From positions 1-8,021 of the forward strand of contig CALMIT010000109.1 in NCBI GenBank assembly GCA_937864255.1: a DNA stretch of 8,021 nt. Direction: 5' to 3'. The position numbers and the translations under genes are program-made. Of the stretch, positions 1 through 5,975 are shown one piece after another (the first letter of the stretch is position 1; each line of letters opens with the position of its first letter). Below the pieces are notes generated by a model. It was given only the letters and a program-made list of their open reading frames with translations, made no database searches and was not told the origin of the DNA. Source of the stretch: an uncultured Saprospiraceae bacterium (GTDB taxonomy: Bacteria > Bacteroidota > Bacteroidia > Chitinophagales > Saprospiraceae).

Positions 1-805
1 TATCGCTGATAATTTTTTGAACGAGATTGGAAGGCACTGCAAAAGAATACCCCTCATACCTGCCGGAGCGGGTGATGATAGCTGTGTTGATGCCGATTAA
101 CTCGCCCGAAGTGTTGACCAAAGCGCCGCCGCTGTTGCCAGGATTTACAGCCGCGTCGGTTTGTATAAATGATTCGATGCTGTACTGATCTTCTAAAATA
201 TCAATGTTTCTGCCTTTGGCGCTCACGATGCCCGCCGTCACGGTAGATTCGAGATTGAAAGGATTGCCGACGGCCAGCACCCACTCGCCTACGCGCACAT
301 TGTCAGAATTACCAAATTTGATGCTGGGCAGATTTTTAGCTTTTATTTTTAAAAGTGCAAGATCAGTGGAAGGATCATTGCCGACTATTTCGGCTTCAAA
401 TTCGCGCTTGTCGCTCAGCGTCACTTCTATTTTGTTGCCGTCTTCAATGACGTGCCGGTTTGTAACGATTAAGCCTTCCGGCGAAATGATTACCCCCGAA
501 CCTGTTGAAGCGCCATAACCGCCCTGTCCGCCCCAAAAATAATCGCCCGGCTGCGAAGCTTTTATGTTGACTACCGCGGGCGTTACCGCTTCGGCAGCGC
601 TGATAAAATCGGTAGGCGCAAAGCCGGAAGCCGGCGGCAGCGGAGAAGCCGTGACCCAATCGCCTGAATTTTCATAACTGGCGTATTTGGCCGGCAAAAC
701 TTCTTTAATGAAAATTTTTTGTGGTTCGTCAGTCATTCTGTACACAAAAATGGCCAGTGCTGCGCTAAAAAGGGAGGACAAGGTGATAATACCAATGTTT
801 TTCAT
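1..805 (-). CDS. htrA: HtrA/Deg-family periplasmic serine protease, N-terminal part (runs off left edge)
   Basis: This is a trypsin-like serine endoprotease of the HtrA/DegP/DegQ family, which degrades or refolds damaged envelope proteins. The frame is open from ATG at 805 to base 1 (268 codons), so the end of the protease domain and any PDZ domains lie outside the window. Residues about 4-22 form a hydrophobic signal or anchor. The complete catalytic triad is visible: His118 in TNRHVIE, Asp148 in STDLALLKI and Ser225 in NPGNSGGAL. Typical HtrA strands such as GSGVIIS, VLAVGNPF and VTAGIVS are also present. A Gly-rich stretch at about residues 97-105 precedes the protease core, as in many HtrAs. 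The ATG follows an A/T-rich leader without a Shine-Dalgarno. It is transcribed leftwards, divergent from the dapF unit. The family is certain; which Deg paralogue it is cannot be decided without the PDZ part. Confidence 0.96.
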   Translation of the reverse strand, partial: MKNIGIITLSSLFSAALAIFVYRMTDEPQKIFIKEVLPAKYASYENSGDWVTASPLPPASGFAPTDFISAAEAVTPAVVNIKASQPGDYFWGGQGGYGASTGSGVIISPEGLIVTNRHVIEDGNKIEVTLSDKREFEAEIVGNDPSTDLALLKIKAKNLPSIKFGNSDNVRVGEWVLAVGNPFNLESTVTAGIVSAKGRNIDILEDQYSIESFIQTDAAVNPGNSGGALVNTSGELIGINTAIITRSGRYEGYSFAVPSNLVQKIISD

Positions 806-1104
806 AAAAAAGTCGGGTTTAAAAGATATAGTTCAAAAGGTTTGAAATCCGGGCTGTCCGGACGAGAAAGTATTTCTAAAAATCTTTTTTCGGCGGCAGC
901 AGTTTCGGTATTAAAGCAATTTTTTCAATTTCGCCTCAGCAAAGTAAATAATCCTGAAAAAAGAAGCCCCCCCCGGCGAAAATTTTAACCGGATATTTTT
1001 AACAACCGCCGCATTTTATTTTGGTTGTGAGGGGCGCTTTAGAACGGACAATAAACAACGCGTAGTGTTGCCAAACGGGCGATTAATTCAAAAACTTTAA
1101 GAAA
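806..1104. other. Divergent intergenic region between htrA and the dapF unit
   Basis: I see no convincing gene in these 299 bases. An open frame on the plus strand has no recognisable protein and starts inside htrA. The region must contain the promoters for both flanking units, but none matches the Bacteroidota pattern cleanly. On the minus strand TTACTTTG at 947-940 is a weak -7 candidate for htrA. On the plus strand TAGTGTTG at 1063-1070 is a weak candidate for the dapF unit. Neither has a clear -33 TTTG. There is a run of eight C at 967-974 and a small inverted repeat, ACAACC at 1002-1007 with GGTTGT at 1023-1028, too short to interpret. Confidence 0.6.
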
Positions 1105-1335
1105 ATGGAAAAAGAAAAAAACCAGCCGGCCGAAAACGAAGAGGAATCCGAATATATCGGCAACATCTGGGGCTGGAAATTTTCTTTTATTTCGCTCGCT
1201 ATTATTCTCTTTTTTATTGCGCTGATGGCTTACCGGCATTGGACTTTAAAAGCGCCATTTCCGACCAATGCGGAAGAAAAACAGGATTCGACCGACACTT
1301 TTAAAAATGACACCATTTCAATTCCGAAAAAATGA
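1105..1335 (+). CDS. Small single-pass membrane protein of unknown function, upstream of dapF
   Basis: This is a 76-residue protein I do not recognise. It has an acidic, charged N-terminus (residues 1-17, rich in Glu and Lys), one hydrophobic segment at about residues 26-43 rich in Phe, Ile, Leu and Ala, then a polar tail of about 30 residues with many Lys, Asp and Thr. A single-pass inner membrane protein is the natural reading; the many positive charges after the segment make the orientation uncertain. The start is ATG after an A-rich leader. Its TGA stop overlaps the dapF ATG (ATGA at 1332-1335), so the two are almost surely cotranscribed and may be translationally coupled. That overlap is the main reason to believe it is a real gene. 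No function follows from the context beyond being expressed with dapF. Confidence 0.72.
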   Translation: MEKEKNQPAENEEESEYIGNIWGWKFSFISLAIILFFIALMAYRHWTLKAPFPTNAEEKQDSTDTFKNDTISIPKK

Positions 1336-2129
1336 AAATTCCATTTTACAAATACCAGGGTACGGGCAATGATTTTATTCTCGTGGATCAGCGGGAGGAG
1401 ATTTTTTTGAAAAAAGAAGACACGGAAGCCATCCGTGCGCTCTGCGACCGGCATTTCGGCATCGGCGCCGACGGGTTGATTTTGCTGCAAAACCACCCCG
1501 ATTTTGATTTTGAAATGGTGTACTTCAACGCCGACGGCAATGAAAGTACGATGTGCGGCAATGGCGGGCGTTGCATCGCGGCTTTCGCCAAAAAACTGGG
1601 GGTGATAGACTCCCGGACGCGTTTTTTGGCCATAGACGGCCCGCACGAGGCGATAGTAAAACCGGGCAATTGGGTCGAATTAAAAATGTCGGACGTGGAA
1701 AAAGTGGAAGTTAATTCCGACCATTTTATACTCAATACCGGCTCGCCCCATTATGTCACTTTTGTAAAAAGCACCGACAAAATATCAGTCAACGAAGCCG
1801 GCGCAAAAATACGCTATCAGGAAAAATTTGGCGCGGCGGGCATCAATGTAAATTTTGTGGAAGATTGTAAAAACGCAATAAAAGTAGCGACCTACGAGCG
1901 CGGCGTGGAAAACGAAACGCTGTCCTGCGGCACCGGCGTCACGGCTGCCGCCATCGCTTATTCTTTAAAAAATGCCGGACAGACGCACTACGAAATTCCC
2001 ATTCACTCGAAAGGCGGCGACTTGCTGGTCAAGTTTGCCACCAATGGAAAATTTTTCTTTAATATCTGGCTTTGCGGCCCCGCCGCTTTGGTTTTTGAAG
2101 GGGCGGTGGAGGTGGATTTTGAGATTTGA
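1332..2129 (+). CDS. dapF: Diaminopimelate epimerase
   Basis: This cytoplasmic, cofactor-independent racemase converts LL-diaminopimelate to the meso form, the precursor of lysine and of the peptidoglycan cross-link residue. At 265 residues it has normal family length. Seen in sequence: the N-terminal GTGNDFILVD block (residues 11-20), IGADGLILL (44-52), the first catalytic cysteine Cys75 in NADGNESTMCGNGGR (66-80), and the second, Cys199, in ETLSCGTGVTAAA (195-207). The two cysteines act as the acid/base pair in this family. The two-fold DapF repeat and the C-terminal GPAALVFEG stretch (249-257) are intact. The ATG overlaps the stop of the small membrane gene by four bases and has no separate ribosome site. 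The last codons and the stop lie inside a TTTGAGA-type heptamer tract. It faces ruvB tail to tail across 74 bases. Confidence 0.97.
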   Translation: MKIPFYKYQGTGNDFILVDQREEIFLKKEDTEAIRALCDRHFGIGADGLILLQNHPDFDFEMVYFNADGNESTMCGNGGRCIAAFAKKLGVIDSRTRFLAIDGPHEAIVKPGNWVELKMSDVEKVEVNSDHFILNTGSPHYVTFVKSTDKISVNEAGAKIRYQEKFGAAGINVNFVEDCKNAIKVATYERGVENETLSCGTGVTAAAIAYSLKNAGQTHYEIPIHSKGGDLLVKFATNGKFFFNIWLCGPAALVFEGAVEVDFEI

Positions 2130-2154
2130 GATAATAAGATTTGAGATTTTTAGA
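2118..2154. repeat. Short TTTGAGA heptamer/octamer tract overlapping the dapF stop
   Basis: Reading on the plus strand, units follow one another as TTTGAGA (2118), TTTGAGA (2125), TAATAAGA (2132), TTTGAGA (2140) and TTTTTAGA (2147). Three units are identical and the other two are one base longer and diverged. The tract starts within the last dapF codons, and the dapF TGA at 2127-2129 is part of the second unit. It is short enough that partial chance origin cannot be excluded, but it parallels the longer heptamer array on the other side of ruvB. Confidence 0.6.
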
Positions 2155-2179
2155 CTGCATTTTTTACAATCTAAAAATC
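2145..2179. terminator. A/T-rich hairpin between convergent dapF and ruvB, possible bidirectional terminator
   Basis: GATTTTTAGA at 2145-2154 is the perfect reverse complement of TCTAAAAATC at 2170-2179. After one mismatch, two more pairs (TG with CA) extend the stem inwards. Its position between two genes that end towards each other suggests a shared terminator. The stem is weak (mostly A-T) and no clear T run follows on either strand, so it may merely be a by-product of the repeat tract. Confidence 0.4.
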
Positions 2180-2203
2180 CCGGCATCAAAAAATCCTTTT
2201 CCC

Positions 2204-3244
2204 TCATTCTACTTCCAAATCAAATAAAGACCCGCGCAAGCCGGGCGGCGTCAGTCCGAGATGGCGGTATGACTTTTCGGTGGCTTCGCGACCGCGGGGC
2301 GTGCGTTGCAGATAACCTTCCATGAGCAAAAAAGGCTCGTGTACTTCTTCTATCGTGCCGGCTTCTTCACCCACCGCGGTGGCGATGGTGCTAATGCCGA
2401 CCGGCCCTCCCTTGAATTTGTGAATAATGGTATTCAAAATGCGGTTGTCCATTTCGTCCAGGCCGCTCTCGTCCACGTTGAGCGCTTCGAGTCCATATTT
2501 AGCGATTTCAATCCCGATGCTGCCGTCGCCTTTTATCTGCGCAAAATCGCGCACCCGGCGCAAAAGCGCGTTGGCAATACGCGGCGTGCCGCGGCTGCGG
2601 CGGGCGATTTTGTGCGCCCCTTCTTTCGTGATATGTATTTGCAGGATTTTAGCGGAGCGCTTGATGATGCCCATCAATGTTTTCACATCGTAATAATCCA
2701 GGTGGCAGGTGATACCGAAGCGCGCGCGCATCGGGGCGGTCAGCAGTCCCATCCGAGTAGTAGCGCCGATGAGCGTGAAGGGATTGAGTGAAATCTGGAT
2801 GCTGCGGGCGTTCGGGCCACTGTCTATCATGATGTCAATGCGGTAATCTTCCATAGCGGAATACAGGTATTCTTCCACCACATTGTTGAGCCGGTGTATT
2901 TCGTCAATGAAAAGTACGTCGCCCTCGTCCAGGTTAGTGAGCAGGCCGGCGAGGTCGCCCGGTTTTTCGAGTACGGGGCCTGACGACATTTTCAAATTGG
3001 CGTTCAATTCATTGGCGATGATGTAGGAAAGGGTCGTTTTGCCGAGTCCCGGCGGGCCGTGCAGCAAGACGTGATCCAGCGCTTCGCCGCGCTGGCGGGC
3101 AGCGGCGATAAATACGCCCAGGTTGTCCACGATTTTGGGTTGCCCCGCAAAATCGTCCAGTTCTTTCGGGCGTAAAGTCTTTTCTATATTTCTCTCGTCA
3201 GCGTTCAAGTCTTCGCCCGAGGGATCTAAAAATGGATTTTGCAT
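2204..3244 (-). CDS. ruvB: Holliday junction branch migration ATPase RuvB
   Basis: RuvB is the hexameric AAA+ motor that, with RuvA, drives Holliday-junction branch migration during recombinational repair. The 346-residue product has full family length. Visible elements: the N-terminal LRPKELDDFAGQ block (24-35), Walker A GPPGLGKT (63-70), Walker B with DEIH (114-117), the RuvB beta-hairpin region around 132-152, sensor 1 around TLIGATTR (157-164), the arginine-finger block MRARFG (172-177, likely Arg175), sensor 2 GTPRIA (219-224) and the C-terminal winged-helix DNA-binding domain ending with YLQRTPRGR (311-319). All key residues are present, so it should be active. The start is ATG at 3244, directly downstream of a heptamer repeat array. 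The lipoprotein gene at 3315-3980 points the same way 70 bases upstream, so cotranscription is possible, though the functions look unrelated. Confidence 0.98.
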   Translation of the reverse strand: MQNPFLDPSGEDLNADERNIEKTLRPKELDDFAGQPKIVDNLGVFIAAARQRGEALDHVLLHGPPGLGKTTLSYIIANELNANLKMSSGPVLEKPGDLAGLLTNLDEGDVLFIDEIHRLNNVVEEYLYSAMEDYRIDIMIDSGPNARSIQISLNPFTLIGATTRMGLLTAPMRARFGITCHLDYYDVKTLMGIIKRSAKILQIHITKEGAHKIARRSRGTPRIANALLRRVRDFAQIKGDGSIGIEIAKYGLEALNVDESGLDEMDNRILNTIIHKFKGGPVGISTIATAVGEEAGTIEEVHEPFLLMEGYLQRTPRGREATEKSYRHLGLTPPGLRGSLFDLEVE

Positions 3245-3260
3245 TCAAAGTTGTTTATAA

Positions 3261-3330
3261 ACTCGTCAATCTACATTCTTCATTCAAAATTCATCATTCC
3301 ACATTCGTTATTCGTCACTCCCTATTCTCC
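3261..3330. repeat. Degenerate heptamer tandem array (ATTCnnn on plus; GAATnnn on minus), ten units
   Basis: ATTC recurs in strict 7-bp phase at 3275, 3282, 3289, 3296, 3303, 3310 and 3324. The in-phase positions 3261, 3268 and 3317 carry one-base variants (ACTC, AATC, ACTC). The three bases between cores vary (ttc, aaa, atc, cac, gtt, gtc, cct). On the coding strand of the neighbouring genes it reads GAATnnn. The array fills the gap before ruvB and reaches back over the stop codon (3315-3317) and last residues of the lipoprotein gene. From memory, similar short GAAT heptamer tracts are frequent between genes in some Bacteroidota; their function is not known to me. Confidence 0.85.
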
Positions 3331-3980
3331 TCTCCTTGCCAGACGATTTTGCCGGCGCCGAGCAATTGTACGGTTTGGAAGCAATCGTTCATCATTTTTC
3401 CGGGCACGGTGCAAATTAATTCGCCTTTGCAGTCGTAAAAAAAGCTGTTCGGGCTGCCCTGAAAATAGTAAAACCACTTGTCGTTGTCCTGGTATTTTAA
3501 AATCCGGTACGGCTTTTCTTTTTTAATAATTGACAGCATCCAGTCTACTTTTTCGGGCGTGTCGGTATCGGTGCAGGCGGGCTTTTTCGGCGCGCCCGGC
3601 TCTTCAATACAGGTGATTTCCACAATCATATCTTCGGCCATGCAGATGGTCATGCCGTAATCTTTCATTTCGCGATAATCAAAATTGATTTTTTGACCGT
3701 CGTAAAATTCAAAACCGGCCTCGGGCAATTTGCCGGGCAGCAGTTTTTTGCCGTCGGGCAAAAGGATTAAAAATTTGCAGCCGTCCAGCCCGGTGAAGTC
3801 TTTCACCACGCCCGAAGTTTTGCAGCTTGAAGCCGCATTTGAGTCCGCTGATTTTTTGGGCGGATGGCAGGCAAACAATTGGATGCCGATAAAAAAAATG
3901 AAAGCAGACAGGTTGATAAAACCTGTTTTTTTGACAGTGAAAATTGTGAGCAAAATCAATGGCTTTTTAGTGATTTTCAA
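3315..3980 (-). CDS. Probable lipoprotein of unknown function with an unusual (TTG) start
   Basis: The 221-residue product is probably an outer-envelope lipoprotein. A hydrophobic stretch at about 20-35 leads to a lipobox, LFAC, with Cys38 as the likely lipidated residue, followed by a short Pro/Lys/Ser linker. The mature part has two blocks. The first (about 55-127) contains VVKDFTGLDGCKF and ICMAEDMIVEITCIEE. The second (about 135-215) has paired cysteines in FYDCKGELIC and ends in KIVW; this reminds me of the small cysteine-containing Bacteroidota domain DUF6970, from memory only. Start: TAA at 3989-3987 closes the frame upstream, and no ATG occurs before the lipobox. TTG at 3980 is the first option; further TTG codons follow at residues 8 and 10. 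The resulting leader is long, with two hydrophobic parts split by KKTG, so the exact start is open. It is divergent from icd. Confidence 0.8.
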   Translation of the reverse strand: MKITKKPLILLTIFTVKKTGFINLSAFIFFIGIQLFACHPPKKSADSNAASSCKTSGVVKDFTGLDGCKFLILLPDGKKLLPGKLPEAGFEFYDGQKINFDYREMKDYGMTICMAEDMIVEITCIEEPGAPKKPACTDTDTPEKVDWMLSIIKKEKPYRILKYQDNDKWFYYFQGSPNSFFYDCKGELICTVPGKMMNDCFQTVQLLGAGKIVWQGEENRE

Positions 3981-3982
3981 TT

Positions 3983-4011
3983 TTGGTTATTCTTTATAAA
4001 ACCTACCTTTG
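3983..4011 (+). promoter_or_regulatory. Bacteroidota-type promoter for icd
   Basis: A -33 element TTG at 3983-3985 (within TTTTG) lies 18 bases before TACCTTTG at 4004-4011, an exact match to the -7 consensus TAnnTTTG used by the Bacteroidota primary sigma factor. Transcription would start near 4018, giving a leader of about 45 bases to the icd ATG. The leader just before the ATG is A/T-rich without a Shine-Dalgarno, as usual in this phylum. Confidence 0.78.
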
Positions 4012-4062
4012 CGCCGCTTTTTAAAGTCAAAACGCATTTTTTCATAAAAAATAAATAAAAAT

Positions 4063-5328
4063 ATGACCGGAACAAAAGTAACGATTCGGAAAGGAAAATT
4101 AAAAGTTCCCAACGATCCGATCATTCCCTTCATCGAAGGCGACGGCACGGGCGCCGATATCTGGGCGGCTTCCGTGAAAGTATTTGACGCCGCGGTGGAA
4201 AAAGCATTCGGCGGAAAGAAAAAAATCGTGTGGAAAGAAGTGCTGGCCGGCGAGAAAGCTTTTAACAAAACCGGCAGTTGGCTGCCGCAGGAAACTTTGG
4301 ACATCATCCGCGACCACCTCGTGGCCATCAAAGGACCGCTGACTACGCCGGTGGGCGGTGGTATCCGCTCTTTGAATGTGGCGCTGCGCCAGGAACTTGA
4401 CCTGTACGCCTGCGTGCGTCCGGTGCGCTGGTTCAGAGGCGTTCCCTCCCCGGTGAAAGAGCCTAATCTGGTCAACATGATCATTTTCAGAGAAAACACG
4501 GAAGATATTTACGCCGGAATCGAGTACCTCAACGGTACGCCGGAAGCCGAAAAAATGCTCCATTTTTTACAAAATGAAATGGGCGTCAAAAAAATCCGCT
4601 TCCCGAAAACTTCTTCTTTCGGCATCAAGCCGGTGTCTGTGGAAGGCACGGAGCGCCTCGTGCGTTCGGCTATCCGCTACGCTTTGGAACACAAACTGCC
4701 TTCGCTCACTTTGGTGCACAAAGGCAACATCATGAAATTTACCGAGGGCAAATTCAAAGACTGGGGCTATGGGGTGGCGGAGCGTGAATTTGGCGACCAG
4801 GTATTTACCTGGGCACAATACGTCCACATCGCTGAAGAGAAAGGCACGGATGCCGCCAATAAAGCACAAAACGAAGCCATCGCTGCGGGCAAGTTGATCG
4901 TGAAAGACGTGATTGCTGACGCATTCCTGCAGCAGATTTTGCTGCGTCCGGCAGAATATTCGGCGATTGCTACTTTGAATTTGAACGGCGACTACATCTC
5001 CGACGCACTGGCTGCGCAGGTGGGAGGCATCGGAATCGCGCCGGGCGCTAATATAAACTACGAAACCGGACACGCTATTTTTGAAGCTACGCACGGCACC
5101 GCGCCAAAATACGCCGGTCAGGATAAAGTGAATCCTTCTTCGGTGATTCTTTCGGGCGTGATGATGTTTGAATTTATGGGCTGGACGAAGGCGGCTAAGT
5201 TGATAACCAAAGGAATGGAGCGCGCCATTCGCAACAAGCGCGTGACGTATGATTTTCACCGCCTGATGAAAGGCGCAACGCTGCTGAAATGTTCCGAATT
5301 TGGCGACGAGATTATTGCAAATATGTAA
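4063..5328 (+). CDS. icd: Isocitrate dehydrogenase, NADP-type, homodimeric
   Basis: This TCA-cycle enzyme oxidatively decarboxylates isocitrate to 2-oxoglutarate in the cytoplasm. The 421 residues match the family. Seen: IEGDGTGADIW (24-34); the substrate loop GGGIRSLNVALRQ (98-110), with Ser103 at the position of the E. coli phosphorylation site Ser113; Arg109, Arg119 and Arg143; Tyr150 in EDIYAGIEY; Lys220 in VHKGNIMKF; and metal-binding Asp286, Asp310 and Asp314. NADP preference is supported by Lys349-Tyr350 in GTAPKYAG and by Tyr396 and Arg400 in YDFHR, equivalent to the E. coli NADP determinants. The segment at about 250-280 (TWAQYVHIAEEKG and on) is longer than in E. coli and, from memory, resembles the Bacillus subtilis enzyme. 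It stands alone, with its own promoter and a strong terminator. I see no aceK-like kinase gene in the window. Confidence 0.98.
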   Translation: MTGTKVTIRKGKLKVPNDPIIPFIEGDGTGADIWAASVKVFDAAVEKAFGGKKKIVWKEVLAGEKAFNKTGSWLPQETLDIIRDHLVAIKGPLTTPVGGGIRSLNVALRQELDLYACVRPVRWFRGVPSPVKEPNLVNMIIFRENTEDIYAGIEYLNGTPEAEKMLHFLQNEMGVKKIRFPKTSSFGIKPVSVEGTERLVRSAIRYALEHKLPSLTLVHKGNIMKFTEGKFKDWGYGVAEREFGDQVFTWAQYVHIAEEKGTDAANKAQNEAIAAGKLIVKDVIADAFLQQILLRPAEYSAIATLNLNGDYISDALAAQVGGIGIAPGANINYETGHAIFEATHGTAPKYAGQDKVNPSSVILSGVMMFEFMGWTKAAKLITKGMERAIRNKRVTYDFHRLMKGATLLKCSEFGDEIIANM

Positions 5329-5352
5329 AAACATTTGCAACGCGTATTGATA

Positions 5353-5388
5353 AAAAAAGCCCGCTGACAAAAATTGGCGGGCTTTTTT
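5353..5388 (+). terminator. Strong intrinsic terminator after icd
   Basis: AAAAAAGCCCGC (5353-5364) pairs perfectly with GCGGGCTTTTTT (5377-5388) around a 12-base loop, leaving a GC-rich stem followed by six T. It lies 24 bases after the icd stop. The A run on the opposite side would also let it work on the minus strand, although no minus-strand gene reaches it here. Confidence 0.92.
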
Positions 5389-5436
5389 ATGCTGCATAAA
5401 ATTTAAAAACGCACACAAGCCGGAGCGCCCTAATCG

Positions 5437-5467
5437 TTTGTATTATTCAAATCGTTTTTTACCTTGC
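5437..5467 (+). promoter_or_regulatory. Candidate promoter for the Nudix-like gene
   Basis: TTTG at 5437-5440 is followed after 19 bases by TACCTTGC at 5460-5467. The stretch TACCTTGCCGCCGC is nearly identical to the icd promoter stretch TACCTTTGCGCCGC, differing as if one T had been lost and a C gained. Transcription would start near 5473, giving a leader of about 65 bases to the ATG at 5539. This placement argues against translation starting at the TTG at 5464, which would lie in the -7 box. Confidence 0.5.
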
Positions 5468-5538
5468 CGCCGCATTACTTTTTTGAGAACCTTTTATTAG
5501 AAACACTGTTTCACCTTTTAAATACAAAAACGAAAGGA

Positions 5539-5970
5539 ATGAATATTGGTGAAAAAATAAACCTGATAGTTTATCGCATTCGCGAAAAAGGGCTGGAAGT
5601 GTTTTTGCTCAGCCGCGAGGAAGGCGCTGAATTACACATTCCGCAAGGAAAAATCGCGGACGATCAAAACCGACAGCTTTTTCAAAAAGACAGCCTCATC
5701 GAACTCGATCCGGTGGAAAAAGAAGACGGCGCAAAAGAGCAGGCTTACGCCGTGGAAGGCGACTGGCATGACATTCCTTCTCTAAAAAACATGCTGAAGG
5801 AAGATTTCCATTTTGTAAAAGATAAAATCGAAGAGTTGCTGCCCGAGGTGGAAAAAGGGACTTTCGTGGCGGTAAAAGAGGCGGTGAAAAAAATGATGCC
5901 GCATCAATACGCTTTTTTGAAAGAATTGAAAGACATCATCACCGACCGCAATTCGGTCAAAGATTTATAA
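5539..5970 (+). CDS. Small protein resembling a Nudix fold but lacking the Nudix box
   Basis: The product is 143 residues from ATG 5539. The frame is open back to a TTG at 5464, but that codon sits inside the candidate promoter, so 5539 is preferred. The N-terminus (NLIVYRIREKGLEVFLL, then LHIPQGKI at about 33-40) looks like the first strands of a Nudix hydrolase. The later part (EGDWHDIPSL, and GTFVAVKEAVKKMMPHQYAFL near the end) resembles Nudix C-terminal strands and helix. The catalytic signature GX5EX7REUXEEXGU should follow the IPQGK motif but is absent; the region reads DDQNRQLFQKDSLIEL instead. If the fold assignment is right, it is a non-hydrolytic relative, perhaps a nucleotide or ligand sensor; that is inference. 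No signal peptide is seen. It ends only five bases before the convergent neighbour. The gene is well supported; the family is tentative. Confidence 0.8.
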   Translation: MNIGEKINLIVYRIREKGLEVFLLSREEGAELHIPQGKIADDQNRQLFQKDSLIELDPVEKEDGAKEQAYAVEGDWHDIPSLKNMLKEDFHFVKDKIEELLPEVEKGTFVAVKEAVKKMMPHQYAFLKELKDIITDRNSVKDL

Positions 5971-5975
5971 AAAGA

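Noticed and set aside
719..988. Open frame of 89 codons on the plus strand
   Set aside because: It starts inside htrA on the opposite strand, shows no recognisable motif, and its content is explained by the htrA start and the A/T-rich gap.
2306..2791. Open frame of 161 codons on the plus strand inside ruvB
   Set aside because: It is the antisense shadow of ruvB; no protein family features.
3261..3330. CRISPR-like array
   Set aside because: Units are only 7 bp with a 4-base core; there are no 20-40 bp repeats, no spacers and no cas genes.
4567..5418. Long open frame (283 codons) on the minus strand across icd
   Set aside because: It is antisense to strongly supported icd, is rich in His, Arg and Phe as expected from reverse-strand reading, and runs through the icd terminator.
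5464..5538. N-terminal extension of the Nudix-like protein from TTG at 5464
   Set aside because: The TTG lies in the candidate -7 box, the extension resembles no family sequence, and ATG at 5539 starts right before the conserved-looking strand.
5944..5958. Small hairpin GACCG/CGGTC at the end of the Nudix-like gene as a terminator
   Set aside because: The stem is only five pairs, lies within coding sequence and has no T run.
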